Part shown: piece after piece, positions 4,425-7,253 of the stretch
How positions within the stretch are numbered: position 1 is the first letter of the stretch
Layout: every line of letters begins with the position of its first letter
From: JBCCZC01 sp039188505
Lineage (GTDB): Bacteria > Pseudomonadota > Gammaproteobacteria > Xanthomonadales > SZUA-38
NCBI GenBank assembly: GCA_039188505.1
Contig: JBCCZC010000293.1
Location: 1 to 7,253, forward strand
Length of the DNA: 7,253 bases
Reading direction: 5' to 3'
Notes under the pieces: generated by a model
The model's input: the letters and a program-made list of their open reading frames with translations, nothing else
Database searches by the model: none
Told to the model about the DNA's origin: nothing
Made by a program: the position numbers and the translations under genes

Positions 4425-7253
4425 TCATCCTGCTGCTCGCCACCGCCACCCACGCGGCCGGCAAGGGCCGCGAAGCCGGTGATCTCATCCTGCCGCCGAT
4501 CTCCGCCGCCAAGGCCGAGAGCGACAGCGAACCCCGCCAGTACGCGGTGCCCATGAAGGTGGCCGCCACGCCGTCCAGCCACGGTCGCTGGGAGTCCCTC
4601 GATGACGGCGGCCGGCGCTGGCTGCTGACGGTCACGGTGCCGGGCGCGACCGATGTGAATCTTGGCTTCGATCGCTTCGAGCTGCCGCCGGGTGCCAGCC
4701 TCACGGTGCTGAGCCCCGCGCACCGCATGCACCGGGGGCCGTTCGGTCCGGAGCACAATCGACCCCATGGGGAGCGCTGGCTCGCGCCCCTACCGGGTGA
4801 GGAGGTCGTCCTGCAGCTCGACGTCCCCGCCGGCGCGAGCGCCTGGGACCTTCGGCTCGGTCATGTCGGTGCCGGTTTCCGCGACCTCTTCCGCCTGCGC
4901 CCGGCCGGGGCCGCGGCGAAGCAGCTCGCCTGCAACCTGGACGTAGTCTGCTCCGAGGGCGACGCCTGGCGAGACGAGATCCGATCGACGGGGATCTACT
5001 CCGTCGGCGGGGGCTTCTTGTGCACCGGCACGATGATCATGGACGTACCGGGCACCTTCACGCCGTGGTTCATCACCGCGCGGCACTGCGGCCTGACCGC
5101 GGCCCTGGCCCCGTCGGTGGTCGTGCTCTGGAACTTCGAGTCGGCCGCCTGCGGCGACCTCGGCGGAGGCCCGTTGACGGACACCCAGAGCGGCGCGACG
5201 CTGCGCGCCCTCGAGCCCCAGGTCGACGTCATCCTGCTGGAGCTCGACGACCGCCCGGATCCGAGCTTCAACGTCTTCTACAGCGGCTGGGACGCGACCG
5301 GCGCGACGCCCGCCGCAAGCACCGGGATCAGCCATTCGAACCGCGAAGAGAAGACCCTGAACTTCAACGTCGATCCCCTGGTATCGACGCCGAGCTGCAT
5401 CAGTGCCTTCAGCCCGCCCGACACGCACTGGACCGTAGGCGACTTCGAGCAGGGCATGGCCGAGGCGGGCTCGTCCGGCTCCGGGCTCTGGGATCCGGGC
5501 AGCGGCGATCCCTATGCGCCCGGGGACAAGCGCCTCGTCGGTTTCCTGTCTGGCGGCATTCCAGGCTGTGTTGGCAGCAATCCCGGCAACGGGTTCTTCT
5601 GCTACGGCAAGTTCTCCGTCGCCTGGGATCGGGGCGCGAGCGCCGCGAGCCGCCTCGTGGACTGGCTCGATCCGGACGCCACCGGCACGCGGTCCGTCGC
5701 CGGCAGCGACATCGATTACGATCCCCCGGCGCTCACGGCAATCCTGCGATCGGCCCCCACCAGCGCCGTCACCAACCGCGACGCGCTGGTCTTCGAGGTG
5801 CGGTTCAGCGAGGGGGTGAACGGTGTGGACGCGGCTGATTTCGAGGTCACCGGCACCACCGGCCTCATCTCGTCGATCACCGCGAACGATGAACGCAGCT
5901 TCCTCGTGGAGGTCTCCGGTGGCGACCTCGCCGGGCTCGACGGCTCCGTGTCCCTGACCGTCGCCCCCGGCGTGTCGATCGCCGATCCGGCGGGAAACCC
6001 GCTTTCCCCGGCGGCGCCCACCATCAGCGAGGCCTACACCGTGCAGCAGTTCGTCGCAGCGCCGGACCGCTACGTCGTCTTCGAGGGCGACCTGCTCGGC
6101 GTCGCCGCGGCGGGCGGCGTGCTCGCGAACGACACGAGTGCCGAGCCGCCGGCACGTCGGGTCCTGAGCTTCGCCGCTGGCCTCCTCCCCGGGGCCGCGG
6201 CCGATCTTCCCGACGGGGGTCGCCTGATCCTGCAGGAGGACGGCGCCTTCAGCTTCGACACCCAGCGGGATTTCGAGGGTCTGGCCGCCGAGGAGTCGAG
6301 TGTCGTCACGGTGACCTACCGCGCGACCGACGGCGACGCCGAGGCCGAGGCTGCGATCGAGATCGAGGTCTTCGGGCGGGACGATGTGCTGCTGGCGCAG
6401 CCGGATTTCCTCACCGTGCGGGAGGACGGTGTCCTCATGGGCAACGTCCTCGAGGACAACGGCGCGGGGCCCGATTCCGGGGGAGAGGCGGACGAGGTGC
6501 TGACCGTCACGTCGGTGGGTGAGTCCGAGGCCGACGGCATCGGTGGGGCGGTGCTTCTCGAGGCTGACGGCACCCTGCGATTCACCCCGCCACCCGATGC
6601 CTTCGGGACGGCGCGTTTCAGCTACGAGGTGACCGACGGGTTCCTGCAGGCGACCGGGGAGGTCGTCGTCGAGGTGCAGCCGGTCAACGATCCGCCTTCG
6701 TTCACCGCCGACGGACTCATCGGGCGCACGGCGTTGTCGCCGCGGGTTCAGACGCTACCGGGCTGGGCCACCGGGATCGACCCCGGCGTGGGAGAAGCGC
6801 AGTCGCTGCGCTTCGACACCACCGTCGTCGCCGATCCCGGCGGGGTCCTGGCGGCCGTCGCGGTGGCGGCGGAGGGCACCCTGACCTTCGAACTCACGGG
6901 CGCCATCGGGCAGGCGCTCGTCGAGGTCGTCCTCATCGATGACGGGGGCACGGCGGCCGGGGGGCTCGATCGCAGTCCCGCCTTCGAGCTGCGGATCGGC
7001 GTGACGCCGGCACCGCAGATCGATCTGGTCGTCGCCATCGACGACGACCGCGAGCAGGTCGGGGTAACCGGGACGCTGCGCTACCACGCAAGCATCGAGA
7101 ACCGCGGCCCCGACGATGCACCCGGCGCGATCCTCACCGTCGACGTGTCGCCGCTCGTCCGGACCACGGCGGTCGCCTGTGAGGCAATGGGCGGTGCCGT
7201 TTGCCCCGACGACGTGACCGCAGGCGCTGCCGTCGATCTGCCCGCGGGGGGGC
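4409..7253 (+). CDS. Secreted lysyl-endopeptidase-like serine protease with Ig-like, cadherin-like and DUF11 modules (3' end outside window)
   Basis: Open for 948 codons from ATG 4409 to the window edge. MRSLILILLLATATHAA is a signal peptide (1-17). Residues about 18-170 are a propeptide. The chymotrypsin-fold protease (about 171-433) closely resembles Achromobacter lysyl endopeptidase: CNLDVVCSEG at 175-184, ITARHC with His226, VDVILLEL with Asp273, GSSGSG with Ser356, and RLVDWLD near its end. Cys175, 181, 205, 227, 248 and 387 match the three known disulfides; Cys330 and Cys398 are extra. Phe397 and Ser381 stand where the Lys-recognising Asp225 and His210 of that enzyme lie, so Lys specificity is not expected. 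Then come an Ig-like domain (about 438-535, SAPTSAVTN and VDAADFEVTG), cadherin-like/tandem-95 repeats (551-657, 660-764, a divergent one 765-868), and the start of a DUF11 domain (869 on). Probably secreted or surface-bound. No good ribosome binding site is seen; an in-frame ATG at 4355 would add 18 Arg-rich residues before the signal peptide. Confidence 0.9.
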   Translation, partial: MRSLILILLLATATHAAGKGREAGDLILPPISAAKAESDSEPRQYAVPMKVAATPSSHGRWESLDDGGRRWLLTVTVPGATDVNLGFDRFELPPGASLTVLSPAHRMHRGPFGPEHNRPHGERWLAPLPGEEVVLQLDVPAGASAWDLRLGHVGAGFRDLFRLRPAGAAAKQLACNLDVVCSEGDAWRDEIRSTGIYSVGGGFLCTGTMIMDVPGTFTPWFITARHCGLTAALAPSVVVLWNFESAACGDLGGGPLTDTQSGATLRALEPQVDVILLELDDRPDPSFNVFYSGWDATGATPAASTGISHSNREEKTLNFNVDPLVSTPSCISAFSPPDTHWTVGDFEQGMAEAGSSGSGLWDPGSGDPYAPGDKRLVGFLSGGIPGCVGSNPGNGFFCYGKFSVAWDRGASAASRLVDWLDPDATGTRSVAGSDIDYDPPALTAILRSAPTSAVTNRDALVFEVRFSEGVNGVDAADFEVTGTTGLISSITANDERSFLVEVSGGDLAGLDGSVSLTVAPGVSIADPAGNPLSPAAPTISEAYTVQQFVAAPDRYVVFEGDLLGVAAAGGVLANDTSAEPPARRVLSFAAGLLPGAAADLPDGGRLILQEDGAFSFDTQRDFEGLAAEESSVVTVTYRATDGDAEAEAAIEIEVFGRDDVLLAQPDFLTVREDGVLMGNVLEDNGAGPDSGGEADEVLTVTSVGESEADGIGGAVLLEADGTLRFTPPPDAFGTARFSYEVTDGFLQATGEVVVEVQPVNDPPSFTADGLIGRTALSPRVQTLPGWATGIDPGVGEAQSLRFDTTVVADPGGVLAAVAVAAEGTLTFELTGAIGQALVEVVLIDDGGTAAGGLDRSPAFELRIGVTPAPQIDLVVAIDDDREQVGVTGTLRYHASIENRGPDDAPGAILTVDVSPLVRTTAVACEAMGGAVCPDDVTAGAAVDLPAGG

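Noticed and set aside
4292..4768. Minus-strand ORF opposite the protease start.
   Set aside because: It covers the protease signal peptide and propeptide in antisense and shows no protein motif.
1..7253. CRISPR array, tRNA/rRNA genes, insertion sequence ends.
   Set aside because: I saw no regularly spaced direct repeats, no tRNA-like cloverleaf or rRNA sequence and no transposase or terminal inverted repeats by eye; a covariance-model scan would be firmer.

Overview
This window reads as ordinary chromosome from a high-GC Gram-negative bacterium, most likely a gammaproteobacterium. That placement is an inference from three things: very GC-rich codon usage, a DUF3187-family envelope protein (which I know mainly from gammaproteobacteria), and a secreted lysyl-endopeptidase-like protease with a DUF11-type tail. 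I do not see an obvious new multi-gene system. The most unusual parts are the intergene segment around 4006-4424 and the large protease at the right end.

Layout, left to right on the + strand unless noted. (1) 3-512: the C-terminal part of a cysteine-containing hypothetical protein cut by the window edge. (2) 589-3109: a compact set of three genes. It holds an extended short-chain dehydrogenase/reductase (start best placed at a TTG with a good ribosome binding site, downstream of a TATGAT-like -10), a ChaC-type gamma-glutamylcyclotransferase 8 bases later, and a DUF3187 exported protein whose ATG overlaps the ChaC stop (ATGA). (3) 3170-3997: a class I SAM-dependent methyltransferase with its own possible promoter. 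(4) 4006-4424, minus strand: a small DUF4224-type protein, of a family usually found in prophages and integrative elements. Its start overlaps the stop of a second small frame that looks 5'-truncated. No integrase is present, so this looks like a mobile-element remnant. (5) 4409-7253: a secreted serine protease related to Achromobacter lysyl endopeptidase, followed by an Ig-like domain, cadherin-like/tandem-95 repeats and the start of a DUF11 domain. It runs off the right edge.

The SDR-ChaC-DUF3187 set could be co-transcribed, and its spacing suggests translational coupling of the last two. Their products (a cytosolic oxidoreductase, a glutathione-degrading enzyme and an envelope protein) do not form a pathway I can name. 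The protease keeps the full catalytic triad. By alignment from memory it has lost the residues that give lysyl endopeptidase its Lys preference, so it should not be annotated as Lys-specific.
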